Source: Rhynchonema sp. JSB1_4
Taxonomy: Eukaryota; Nematoda; Chromadorea; Monhysterida; Xyalidae
Reading direction: 5' to 3'
DNA length: 64,000 bases
NCBI GenBank assembly: GCA_030248065.1
Contig: JASAMV010003501.1
Span: forward strand, 1-64,000
In this document: positions 9,851 through 35,183 of the stretch, piece after piece
How the letters are laid out: each line of letters starts with the position of its first letter
Numbering within the stretch: position 1 is the stretch's first letter
The notes under the pieces: model-generated
The model's input: only the letters and a program-made list of their open reading frames with translations
Database searches by the model: none
Told to the model about the DNA's origin: nothing
Program-made: the position numbers and the translations under genes

Positions 9851-12800
9851 TCAGCGATACTGGTTGAGCTCCTGCCATGCCTGATGCAAGCAACGTCGTA
9901 GGTCGGTATACGACACAATCAAAATGTTCCTGCCGTCATGCGACATCAGCTGGACTTTTTCGGGTGACCCGGCATCAAGCTGCAAAATTATACAGAATAT
10001 TCGTGCCGAGCGCATTAGATTTTACACTGTCTCAGGCTCGGGTAGTATAAAATTTCAAGACAATGCCATTGGCATGGACTTGGCATGGGCAGGCGCAAAT
10101 TTTGGTTGAACCTGAACCTCACCACTCAACCAACATTTGATCCTGCCCAAGCCACATGCATGCTTCAGCTGTATTTGGTGATAGAGCTAGCCTACTAATT
10201 TCGACCAGCGTCAATGTTGTTTATTCGGTGCAGGGGATCAACTTTTACGCTGGTCGAAATTAGTGCGCTAACTCGATCACAAAATACAGCTCGGCCAATA
10301 TTTGCCTATGCCCAAGCCAAGTCCATGCCAATGAGCCTGCCTGCAAAGTTGATACGGCCCTTGGTGTGGGTATGGAACTAAACTTTTTTCTACTGTGTCC
10401 AAGATTCCAGCTCCCGATGTGACTAGACCACACGCACAGAGGGAACTGGGAACTTTTCAAAACACTTTCTGTGCCACTTACGGTCGCCGCAGGTATTATA
10501 CAGAAACTATTTTGAAGATTCCGAAATTTTTGTTCCCAGTTCCGGGTTTGACTTCATACACGCGCCCTTCGATAAAATTGCCTCATGAAACCGTGGCTGA
10601 CCGAAGGTCCGAAAAAATGTTTTACGCATGAAGAATACTAGAACCAGGAGAAACTCTGCCAAACGGCGTGTTCAGTCAGGTCAGACAGAATTTGGGCGCT
10701 CAAATGCAAAACGGAAACGAAAACCAACCTTATTCAAGCACTGAACGACGTGCGCCATGTCAATCCAGGGCATACCGTCAGCGCCAACCGCATGAAACAC
10801 GTAGTCGCGGAACAATTTCAACAGATATCGGTCACCGGTCTCTGACCAGCCCGTGCGCGCACCACACCTGTGAAAAAAGCTAAGTTTTTGCTGCCTAAAT
10901 TTTGCAAGAGCAGAACAACAACGGGCAAAATATTTCTATAATTGTATTTCAATTCGTAAAACAAACTCTGGCCGGTCGTTGATCGTGGCAAGTTTGCACA
11001 CCAGCCGAAACAAACGGCCATTTTCAATCTCCTGAACGAGATAAAATATGGAATAAAAAAATTGAACGACGAGAAAAACAAAACCAAACACAAAAACTTC
11101 TTGACAAAAATAATCACTCGACCACCTTGCACAATTCATTCTCCAACAAGTCCGTTTTCATTTGCTGCGCCTCGAGTTGCGCGTAGAATCGAGCGCCGAT
11201 CATCGGCATTATGTCATTGATGGACTTGGCTCGACTCGGCTGCACCGGTGTTAGTAAATAGCTGGAAAAAAGGCTGCCTGTCTTGTTATTGTAATACTGC
11301 GGATACTGCGCAGCACCGTCAGTTAAGTTCAACTGCGTGACAAAAATGCGTTTTCAACATGGTATGCTTTATTTTGAAACAGAAATGGTGCACCAATGGC
11401 GAAGCGACCAGCTAAAAACTCGCTTCTACGCTGCTCAAAACACTTAGCGACCGTAGGACCTTGAACACAGCGATGTTCCAAAGACACGTGCACTTCACTA
11501 TACGTCTATGATAAACAATCAATTTTCAATTGGCGTGATGGTTTGCTATACCGTTAGTTTATAGCGTCGACACCCACTCAATAATACATAAATAAGAAGA
11601 TTAATAAAAACATAATTACAAACCTTATTTACACATAAAATAAATACAAAACATCATTACAAAAAAAATAAAAACAAAACAAAAAAAAAAAAAAAACAAA
11701 AAATAAAAAAAAAAACAAAAAAACTTTTTTTTTGCTATACCGTCATCTCCACAAACCACTCAAACGCACTAACGTCACGGTATTTTTCAGATCGGTGCTG
11801 TAGTGCTGCGCGATTGTCTGCATGCTCGTCTGCAGATTCTCTCTGGTCGCCGACTGCAGACTGCCGCAGCCCAACGCAACGATCAAACGACCCAGGCCGT
11901 ACAAGTCTTCGGCCTGTGTGAATTGATCATCATCATTAATTATTAACTCAATGGATTGGCAAAATTAAAACGGCGGTTTTATTCCAAAAAAATCTAATCG
12001 CTAACTTACGCGAAATCCAATTCCCTAGTTCGAAGACTTTGTGGCGCATTCTTCTCAGACCAACGCTCACAATAATCAGTCCTTAGCCCTAGCCCCAAGC
12101 CCACAACCAAACCAAGCCATCCTGGGCAGCGGGCAACCTTGGTAATGAACACAATCAGATCACAATCACAAACAAGAAAACGCCAAAAATGCACAATTTT
12201 CTTTTTGCCCACACACCTGATACATCTGCATGGCCTGCGCAACATTGGTTTGTGTTGACTCGAAAGTGAGCACGTCCATCACGCCGACACCGTTAATCAG
12301 CAATCTCAAATTAAGAATACCATGATTTCAAACACGAGAATAAAAAAAACCGTCTCTGTTGTTTAGCCAGCGTCAAACGTGGCGGTCCGCTTCGGTTTCG
12401 AAAAGGTGTTCTTCAGTGCCGAAAAATATTTGAAAAACAAAAAAAGTTTTTTTTCCAAAAATACGTTCTGCGAAAAAACACGCAAATATACACCAATCGC
12501 ATATGATCTACACGAAATAATAAAAAAGACAACGAAACAGAAGCGTAGAGTAACAAGCGCGCACTTTGACTTTCCGGCCATGAGTATTTTCGTCGGGTCC
12601 ATTGTTCGGGCGGCAAGACCGGCCGTGTGAATGGCTCGTAACGCCGACGAAAGTTGAATTACGAAATTCCAGATGTTCGATTCTGTCATACCACCGGATG
12701 ACGAGGCACCGAACTTGCTCGACCCGCCTGAAACAGGGAGTTGACCAATGATCTAATTAATGCCGTAATGTTGCGAAAACAGAATCCGGGTGTTCCACTT

Positions 12801-15800
12801 ATCTCATTTGGTCAGTCTAAACGCTTATATTTTGAGGGAGGCGGTCAATTTCTTGGGGGTGGCAGGCTCAACTTGTCGACAGTACGGTGAAAAACCTTGA
12901 GTGTTGCAAACTTGCTGACGCGCAAGGCGCAAACGCGCATGCATTGCGAAGCCAGCCGTAGTGCTGTTCTTTTCAAGTGTCACGACATCGTCACAGTGCG
13001 AATGCAACAGATGATGGCCGCCGCCGTGACCAAAAAAACTCTGTTCGAATGTAAATCCCGCCTGCTCCTTCATTAGTGACCCTGTGGATAGTTGAATGCA
13101 ACTCCTCCGCACGCACTGACGCACAGATTCTTGCCAAGAACCTCTCGAACGGTGCGTTGCGGCGAGCAAACCATCATATGACTACGTTGCGCATAGGTAA
13201 AGCATAACAAAAACAAGCCACAAAAAAACCAAAATGCCAAATACCGGTGCCAGATTTGCCCCCTCGGCCATCGATTGACCCGTCAAGGAAACCATTCAGT
13301 CGTTGATGCGATAAATTTCCAGCGACGGTGAAGTGCTGCGCGCGCAGTGTCTCGGCCGCCGCGTGATAATCGTACACAAACACGAGCGCTGGAATGAAAA
13401 TAAAGTTGGAAATCAATAATTCGTGTCAAAATTCACACATCACACAATTCAAGTTTCACGGAGGCACGCGGCTGGATCATACTTTTGGAGGATTTTTTTT
13501 GACACGTGCAGGGTTTCGACGTGCGTAAGAGCCGTTCGAACACCTCCACACAAGTAACACCGGACAAGCTCTCAGAAAATTATCGAATACTATAGTAAAT
13601 TTCCAAATTCGCTGCCGCACAGTAAACTACGCCCCATAGTTAGTGTCATGTTTATAACATGTTTATAACCCGAACCCTAACCATGCGCGGTTCTGAAACA
13701 TTACGCGCAGCTGCCTGGCTGGCAAGCTGCACGTGTATGTGTTGCCTGAATGTTTCCAAAGTTGATGTTCGGGTTTAGAACCTGAGACTAGCTATGGGGC
13801 GTACTTTACTGTGCGGCAGCGAATTTGGAAATGTGCTATACCCTCACAATAAAGTTAAAAAAATTGGCATGTTCAGACTACTATCTAAATGTAGCCCTGC
13901 CATGAATAAAAAGAGGTAAATGCTTGTTTTATCCCATTATAGCATCGAAACTTGAAGGCCATCTCAAAGTACGACACTGCCTTGGCACTTTGATCCTAGT
14001 GATAAATGTTCTGCCAGTTAACGATAACAGTGTAGTACAACCTTCGACGATTTATCCCGGTTGCGACACAGCTAACGTGAATGAAGTCTGAAAACATCAT
14101 AAGAAAGCCAGGTCATTCACTCACAAAGATCGCCGAATGCTTTCGTCGTGAACACATCCCGTAGCTGGACGACGTTTGAATGCACCAGCTTCTTCCACAT
14201 GTCAATCATACTCAAACATTTTGTGTTCACGATCCGACAGTCTGAGAATTTCAATAAACATGTTTACCAAAAAAATGCAGGAAAAAACGAATTGTACAAT
14301 ATAGACTATTTTTTCTAAATATCAATGAAACCAACTGTGTAATCGACGTAGGCAGTACTGTAGTCCGTCTTTCACATTCAATGCTTTGTACGTTGTGCTG
14401 ACGTGCGACAAGAAATAACCTGCAGACAGATAGGTAGCTCAAGTATATGCATAATAGGCGACTCATGTTTTTTCGGACTTTATTCACAAAGTCTGGCACA
14501 AATCATCAAAAACCAAAAGAAAGAAAATTGTGCCTGGTCGTTCGCTGCCGCGTTCCAACGGGCACAAATGTCTGTACGTTTCGACTTCGATCGGGATCTC
14601 GGACGCCAGTGGTCCATCGGGCTGCGCCAATGTTATTAGTTGTCGGGTTAGAAGTTCCTAAAAATTATAAGTCACAAGCAGATAAGGACTTGAGAATAGG
14701 GATCGGAGGAAGGTAGGGTATCGGTACCCACAACGTATCGGGCTATCGGGTGTCGGCATGTTTTCCAAGGCATGGGGTATTACACTTTTCGCAGTTGAAA
14801 CCCCGTTCTCACAGACTGCTCAGCAGATATTCATTGCTTTACGAACTGAAATTTTTTAACACGCACGAAAAACCTCATTTTTGCTACAACAACGGTGTTT
14901 TGTTGGTTGGTACTTTGACGTTATCGGGTATCGGGTTATCTTCGAAGTACCGGGTATCGCGTATAAGCTTTTTCATGAATTATAGGGTATCTCATCTGGC
15001 CATTTTCCGAGTATCGGGTAGCGGCTTTTTTCGCGAACTATCGGGCATCGGGTATCGGCATTTGCCAAATATCGGCTATCGCGTAGCGGCATACCCCCGA
15101 TAGCGATACCGATCCCTACTTGAGACATACAATTTTATGCCCGGGAACTGTTGAATAGCAAATTTCTCTAATTCTGCAGGTAAAATTAAAAACAGAAAAC
15201 GAACCGTTTTGATTTCGGTCGGCGTGAAGTACGTGTTGACGCTGGCACCTTTCGGTCGCGCGCGTGCCAAATGCGGCGGCGGCGCCGGATAGAGGTAGAA
15301 ATTCGGCAACACCTGTCACGGAATTATAATGGTCAGCAGTGGCACTGTAGAGGCTGGCGTATTCCCCCCGCCCCTTGGGGGGTATCTGTTTCGAGTCAAC
15401 CCTGAGGGAAAGGGTATCTATCGCGAGCCGACCCCAAAGGTATCTCGACTCAGTAGGTGTCTGCTCTTCAAAGGCAAAAATGGGTGTTTGTTCCACTTCG
15501 GAACCCCAATAACTCGCCGCGCGCAAACACACAAGGACGGTCATTTTCGGTCAAAAAGTGCCCATTTTTAGGCCGATTTTGCAGTAAAATTGCCCGATCA
15601 GTTGACAATTGCCGAGTTTCTTATCGCGACCTTTTCTTTCCGTTGAGGCGAATACAGAAATCAACGCTAAAACAGCAGACCGAAACCAACCGGCACAACC
15701 CAAAAGTCTTGTTAAAATTATAAGGAAACCACCCCAACCCCACCCCTCCGGGCTTTCAAACCAAAAGAAAATCATCATCTCCCCTTTTAACAACTTCCCA

Positions 15801-17985
15801 AACCAGCCCCACGCCATTTTCCATTACCCCCCCAAAAACGAACCACTTTTAAAAAAAAAAAAAAAACTATACGTACCGCACTATTGCCCGCCGCCCGGTC
15901 CCCATCGGCACCCGACTGTGTCGAGTACGGGTCATTCGCAGCGGCACCGTCAAGTGCACCGCCGCCAGCCGTTCCTGATGCCTCCGAGCCGGGCGGGTAG
16001 AAATAGGTCGTGCCGCCGAACACGGACTCCTGGATAACGGTGGAATGGATTTGATGAAATTGAAGTGACATTTTGTGATGAAATTTAGCACCATGTTGCG
16101 TCTGGCAGTGGAGGAATCGTATGTACAATGTTTTCAGGCTTCCAAATTTTTATGTTTTTGGAGAAATGTTTCCCGAATAGGGAGGGAGCAATGCATCTCA
16201 TGACTGATGAGCACCCGTGTGCATTGTGACATATATAGTCTCGTGATAGGGTCCGAAACTATATATGCAGCTTGAGACTACTCTATTATTATAAATATTG
16301 CCTACATTTATAAAAAACTGAATAAACCACTGCTACACACTCCTTTTGATGATGGTAGATCTCAACAAAAATTGAGCTCGGTGGCGAAAGACTACCGAAG
16401 GACTTCAAAGGGTGCCTGAAAGCGTCGATCTAAATTCATTTGCCAAATCCTAGGCTTCAAAATACTAATTGACACATCACAGATTCAAACAAATAGTTTT
16501 GAAAAATTAAAAGAATTACGCCCAAAACAACCAGTAAAAAATGCAAGAAAATATGCCAAGCAACCTGAATCATCTGCATATTCTGCATGCCCTGCTGCAA
16601 TCCAGTCATGTTCGACTGCGGGATAAACTCGGGCACATTTGACATCATTGTTGAGCTGCTATTTGCCACAGCATTGCTGCCCGTGCTGTAGCCGGACATC
16701 GAACCATTGTGCACTGCAATCAAACTCATGGTTTTCATTGTAGGTACTTTTATTGTGCTCAACGTATACTGGCGGATGAAAAAAACCGTTTTTTTCACTG
16801 AAAAAAACCCAAAAAAACCGGGTCCATATCGGACGTGAAAAAAAAACCGAAAAAACCTCAGCCTCGGAAAACATCGGTCTTTTTTCACGAAATTTTCCAA
16901 TTTTTGACAGAAGTTAGGAACCGGTTCTTCCGCCAGTATAGCTCAACGAAATTATTTTTTTAAATTCATCAAGCCTACAAAGAAACTCAGAGGATTTTAT
17001 TTTACGGGTGGCAGTGTAGTTCCTGGTCCGGAGGGGGAACAGGCGGTACCCCCCTTTTTTTCGGAGGGGGAACAGACGTACCCTCCTGGGGGGGAAGGGG
17101 GGGGGGGGGAGGGACCCGGAAGGGGGGGGGGAGGACCCAAATTTGGAGAAAAGTCATTTTTTGAGGTCGAAAATTTGGCTCATTTTTGCCCCTTTTCGGA
17201 AAAAATTCTCCATAAAAAGGGTATTTTGGCAACTCTTGACATCATTGACCTAAAAATCACCCATTTTAGGCCAAAAAATGCCTATTTTAGGCCAAAATTT
17301 GCCTATTTTAGGTAAAAATTGGAGGAACAGACGTACCCGAGGGGGGGAGGAACTACACTGACGGGTGGGGTACCGGGGCCCTGTTCCATGTTGGCCGTGG
17401 CCATATTTACAGGTTTACTTGAACAGGTTTTGACAGTGATCGGTGTTTTTTTTACAAAATTATGGTCCCTAGCTAAAACAAGCTGCTGAAATGTTCAAGC
17501 ATTCACCAAATGAGCACAACAAACTTGAGCTCGGCGAATTGTACATGTGCTGCTGTTGTGACGGTGACGTTTGGTCAGCGTAGGACATTGGCGGGCCCGA
17601 AGCACGCGGTGGCGTCATTTGCAGCTGCAGTGATGAAGATGAAAATAATTGTAACCACAAATTGTCAATTGAATGAAGGGGGAAAATCTGAAATCGAACA
17701 AAACATGTTTATTGCACCGAAAATTCACGCACGAGTGAAAATTCCGAATTGAAATTAGAGATCAAATTTAAGCCAGAAATTTTCCATTTCGTTTGCCAAC
17801 AAAATTCTTCAGGCGCAATAAAAATTTCATCGTTGAATTTTCAAGCGCATCTCCGAAAAACTAACGGGTTGATAGGGTTTGGCGGCTTCGTTTGTCGGTG
17901 GCACCGCACCCCGCTGCTGCATGTAATGGAACAGACGCGAGCCGGCCGGCGGCTGCCCCAGAGCATCGGGATGGTTTTGGAACAT
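9851..17985 (-). CDS. PAN3: PAN3, poly(A)-nuclease deadenylation regulatory subunit
   Basis: PAN3 recruits the PAN2 nuclease to poly(A)-binding protein for mRNA deadenylation. Exons: 17985-17866, 17624-17525, 16713-16565, 16029-15877, 15312-15205, 14621-14534, 14419-14336, 14241-14125, 13388-13245, 13081-12896, 12727-12565, 12304-12217, 11913-11774, 11261-11126, 11031-10967, 10867-10729, 9979-9851. They total 2109 nt, exactly 703 codons. Exon 3 has a PAM2-like [17 protein letters not shown] precedes the pseudokinase ([55 protein letters not shown]). The C-terminal knob has [42 protein letters not shown] and LDAGSPEKV. No CCCH zinc finger was found; the start chosen is the first ATG of the most 5' exon recognised, and an upstream exon is possible. 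The intron after exon 6 has a GC donor. Confidence 0.95.
10071..10332. mobile_element. Palindromic foldback MITE, P family (copy 3)
   Basis: Largest P copy, in the last PAN3 intron, about 90 bp upstream of the final exon. Outer arms GGCATGGACTTGGCATGG and inverted CCAAGTCCATGCC resemble copy 2. The inner core has GGTGATAGAGCTAGC, ATTTCGACCAGCG and the mirrored half CGCTGGTCGAAATTAGTGCG. Confidence 0.75.
11600..11732. repeat. A-rich low-complexity tract
   Basis: Almost only A with scattered C and T (AATAAAAACAAAACAAAA type) in a PAN3 intron, on the acceptor side of the exon at 11,261-11,126 and roughly 40 bp beyond the donor of 11,913-11,774. On the transcribed strand it is a long pyrimidine tract. 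Confidence 0.6.
13591..13840. mobile_element. MITE, Q family (copy 1)
   Basis: Inverted ends of about 50 bp: TATAGTAAATTTCCAAATTC and GCTGCCGCACAGTAAACTAC face the mirrored GTACTTTACTGTGCGGCAGC and GAATTTGGAAATGTGCTATA. The centre contains ACCCGAACCCTAACCATGCG and a GGCTGGCAAGCTGC motif. Relatives lie at 26,949-27,181 and 45,385-45,629. It lies in a PAN3 intron. Confidence 0.75.
14697..15118. mobile_element. hAT-like MITE with TAGGGATCGG ends
   Basis: Ends TAGGGATCGG and CCGATCCCTA. The flanking 8-mers are CTTGAGAA (14,689-14,696) and CTTGAGAC (15,119-15,126), matching at 7 of 8 positions. The interior is a degenerate array of GGTATCGG words, densest towards the two ends. It lies in the PAN3 intron between exons 5 and 6. 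Similar GTCGGGTGTCGGG arrays near 30.6, 46.4, 46.7 and 49.2 kb may be related. Confidence 0.75.
15339..15600 (+). mobile_element. hAT-like MITE, subfamily D, truncated
   Basis: It begins GCACTGTAGAGGCTGG and has GGGTATCTGTTTCGAGTC, GCCGACCCCAAAGGTATC and GCGCGCAAAC in the same order as the complete copy at 56,948-57,376. The right half and its terminal repeat are missing. It starts about 30 bp upstream, on the transcribed strand, of PAN3 exon 5. Confidence 0.65.
16765..16940. mobile_element. TATACTGGCGG-ended MITE with perfect 8-bp duplication
   Basis: Ends TATACTGGCGGA and TCCGCCAGTATA are exact inverted repeats. The flanking octamer GCTCAACG is present at 16,757-16,764 and 16,941-16,948, a perfect target-site duplication. 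The interior is rich in AAAAAACCG and its complement. Relatives lie at 25,455-25,912 and 41,364-41,751. It lies in a PAN3 intron, 52 bp before exon 3. Confidence 0.88.
17012..17360. mobile_element. hAT-like MITE, subfamily E, intact
   Basis: Ends CAGTGTAGTTCCTGG and GAGGAACTACACTG. The target-site duplication ACGGGTGG is exact at 17,004-17,011 and 17,361-17,368. The subterminal motif GGAACAGACGTACCC is repeated on both sides in the same orientation. The core words TTTTAGGCCAAAA and AAAAGGGTATTTTGGC are shared with subfamilies B and F. It lies in a PAN3 intron. Confidence 0.92.
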
Positions 17986-18662
17986 GATATCGTTCGTCAA
18001 GTCAACAAGATCTCAAGTTCACGTAAGTTCTGGTTGTGGTCTTCTGCTCATCACCTTGTAGCGACTGCAATCGACTCTGCCTTGACCGACGACGTTTCTT
18101 CATTCACGAGCTCTCCGTTTGCTCACTCCATTCACCTCAGGCTGGCTCACCAAAAAAAACAACGTCACGCTGGTTGTTGCCTGCTCATCTCATCGACCAG
18201 CCGCTTGCACGACACGAATGATTTTGCCAAGTTCTCTGCAATTGTATGACCGTGTTCAATTGTAACATTCTGATGTAAATAAAGTGCAGCTTCAATATCA
18301 AATCGTTTTTATTTTCCATATTTTTCCAAAATCCAACCGCGTCCGGGATCCGAAAAAGAAAAGAAACGAAATTCCTCCTTGCGATTTTTCTTGTCTTCAG
18401 TGTCGTCACCAATCATGTGACGGCTTCGCGTGGGCGAGAGCGGACCAAAAATATAAAAGGCAGAAGGATCAAGCACAACAACGCTGCCACACATGAACTA
18501 AGGTCATTAGTAGTGTAGTAGCATGCAAGCCTTTGGATAAACCAACACGATATATCTGTGCTTTCAAATGCAGAACAGAATGTCAAAACTTCTCTTTCCA
18601 GAGAATATGAAGAAACACACGTGGGCCAACAAGTTTTATTCATTCACAGGTATTTCGTTGTA

Positions 18663-18850
18663 AAGGCAAACTACGCCAACACGAGCCCGATTTCGGAGAT
18701 GGCGTGCTTGCAAAACGCAAGGAAAGAGAAATCCTCATGCACCGCGTTGTATTCTACAACGTGTGAGATTTCCAAATCAGCAGCCACGTATGAATGTTTC
18801 ACTATTCTGCCACCTCCGAAATCGGGCTCGTGTTGGCGTAGTGTCACTAT
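18663..18850. mobile_element. Tc1/mariner-like MITE, M family (copy 1)
   Basis: About 190 bp, starting TA-AAGGCAAACTACGCCAAC and carrying ACGAGCCCGATTTCGGAG near the left end and the mirror CTCCGAAATCGGGCTCGTG near the right. The last bases of the right end have diverged (GTAGTGTCACTATA). The centre has AAATCCTCATGCACC and CAAATCAGCAGCCACG. Five more copies are in this window, two of them beside LARS1 donor sites. Confidence 0.8.
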
Positions 18851-18931
18851 ATATCGCACACACGTATTATAGATCCGGAAAACAGAAAAGATTCAACAAA
18901 ACAAAACAACGAATAGGAACACACATACATA

Positions 18932-19226
18932 AAGGCAGTCTACGGGAGGTTGTCACTCAGCCCCCGAATACCGTAACCCACCGCGAGTGAGATCGTTGCG
19001 AGACCCATGCTGATCGCTGCTTATCGACACGTGTATTAGCGGCAGCAAGCTGGAAATTGTCATCGTGCGCCTCGAACACCAAAACTTGGAATTGTTGGTT
19101 GGTGTTGGCGCTAACACGCAAAACATAGATAAAAAACAAAATGGTCTCGACACGATCCTTGCAGATCAAAATTACGGTGGGTTACGGTATTCGGGGGCTG
19201 AGTGACAACCCCCCGTAGACTGCCTT
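18932..19226. mobile_element. TA-duplicating MITE with about 50-bp inverted ends
   Basis: Ends AAGGCAGTCTACGGGAGG and the mirrored CCCCGTAGACTGCCTT are flanked by TA on both sides. The inverted repeat continues through GTTGTCACTCAGCCCCCGAA and TACCGTAACCCACC. The initial AAGGCA is shared with the M family and the element at 33,209-33,558. Confidence 0.82.
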
Positions 19227-20156
19227 TATACAGTATGCATAACACAATAACAACACCAAGAAAACAACAAAAAAAGAGCGTGACACACACATGGTTCAAG
19301 ATCGCAGCCAAACTGCCACAAACTCCAAAGATGAGCAGACAACACTAAATAAACGACATAAACAAATGAATGCACACATGATGGCCGAATAAACTTTGTG
19401 ACCAAATCAGTCCTAAACTGACGCGAGGGTGTTTCGCGATTTATTGATGCCACAAGTTTTGGCCAAAGCGTGACAGTTGCATTCAGTAGGCACCAAAACA
19501 ACGAGTCACACTGGCAAAAATTAGTGCCATCATTCAGTAGATCTCAAATACAAAAACAGTCTCATGAGCAAGCCGATCACCAAGTTTGACAATAGATACC
19601 GACGAATGTCATTCTGCATATCTAACCAATCACTCAATCAGCATTGACATCGTACACGACCACCTGTCCCAGTATTTGTGTTTGTGCGTGTGACACGACC
19701 ATTACCTGTTGGTAACGTAAAGTATAAGGCCTATTTATGGACAAACTACTCTTCCAAGCCAAGATAACAGCACTCAGCCGGAAAGAGTACTGTTTACTCC
19801 GTACAATTTGCTCCCCATTTAAAGGTGCTGGTTAACAACCCTTCGACCGCGCTTGATCTTGGGGGGGTAGTATATTTTAACAAAGTTTGGACATCGTGTT
19901 ACTCGACCCTAATCTAGCGAACCGATTGGTTGCTTCCTGATGTTTCACGGCCACGTTGGAGTTTGCCCCTGGTGAAAAAGACCGAAAAAATTTGAAATGC
20001 TGCTGTGACACGAATAGGCATTTTCAAAGTTTGATACTGGAGTGACAGCAACCTCCAACATTGTGGCAAAAACCGCAATGCACAATAGCTATTGAAACGT
20101 CCGCATTGAAAGGACGTCTGGATATGATACATCATCATGTCACATAATCACCCAGA

Positions 20157-20326
20157 CAGGGTTTTTTTCAAAATGGGCCAGTGGCCCATTGATGGCTCAT
20201 TTACCAAAAATCTAGCAGCTCATTTAGTGGCTCATTCTTACTAAAGTACTGGCTCCCTGAAATTCTTGTGGCTCATTCAAAACTTTTAGTGGCCCAATGA
20301 GCCACCGTCAGTGGTAAAAAAAACCG
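20157..20326. mobile_element. hAT-like MITE with CAGGGTTTTTTT end, in LARS1 3' region
   Basis: It begins CAGGGTTTTTTTCAAAATGG and ends GTAAAAAAAACCG. The flanking octamers CACCCAGA and CACCCGGA match at 7 of 8 positions. The interior repeats GTGGCTCATT several times. A sister copy is at 48,619-48,807. It lies 47 bp past the LARS1 stop codon and so probably in its 3' UTR. Confidence 0.72.
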
Positions 20327-20372
20327 CACCCGGACAACACACACACACAAGTGCGATGACGTCATGGGCGGC

Positions 20373-34640
<14,268 letters not shown>

Positions 34641-35183
34641 GATTCCTTTGGGTCGAAATTTCGCTAAATTTCACACTTTAAATTGACACAAATTCACAGA
34701 CAGGAAATGGAAAAATGATATCATTCTTGTGATGAAGTACGCAAACTTTCAAACAGTCGACGAAAACCAGTCGAAAGTTCTCTTCTCTACAGTTTTATTC
34801 CCGAGCAATTGATGATGTAATTTGAAAATTAGATTGAAATATATAACAGATCAGGCCAAACTACATTGTGTGTCAACAGAAGCACAATGTATGACACATT
34901 ACAGTGAGAGCACATGTTACTGCATCAGCACAAACTCATTTCCCTCCGGACTATCGTACGGTACAGTACAAAGTAGAACAAAGAACAAGGCTAACGGCAA
35001 TAATATCTCAGCAATAATGACGATAGGAAAACTTTATAGCAATCGCAATAGTACCAGTCGGTCGGGCTTGAGCTAAGGGTCTATAAGTAAGAGCAGTTGG
35101 TGTGAAAACAACAAATCAATTCGTAAAATGTGTCGTAAAATTATTTATATCACTACTTGTCACATTTGACCAGAGACTGTATC
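34641..35183. other. Intergenic region between CHCHD2 and LARS1
   Basis: A short (543 bp) tail-to-head interval on the minus strand, holding the CHCHD2 3' UTR and the LARS1 promoter. An AATAAA on the minus strand at 34,794-34,799 is a candidate CHCHD2 poly(A) signal. No mobile element is recognised. Confidence 0.5.

Larger units (their letters stand above)
17986..20372. other. Intergenic region between PAN3 and LARS1
   Basis: Presumed PAN3 promoter/5' region and LARS1 3' region. It holds three MITEs (18,663-18,850, 18,932-19,226, 20,157-20,326), listed separately. In 19,230-20,150 I see only unique AT-rich DNA. Confidence 0.5.
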
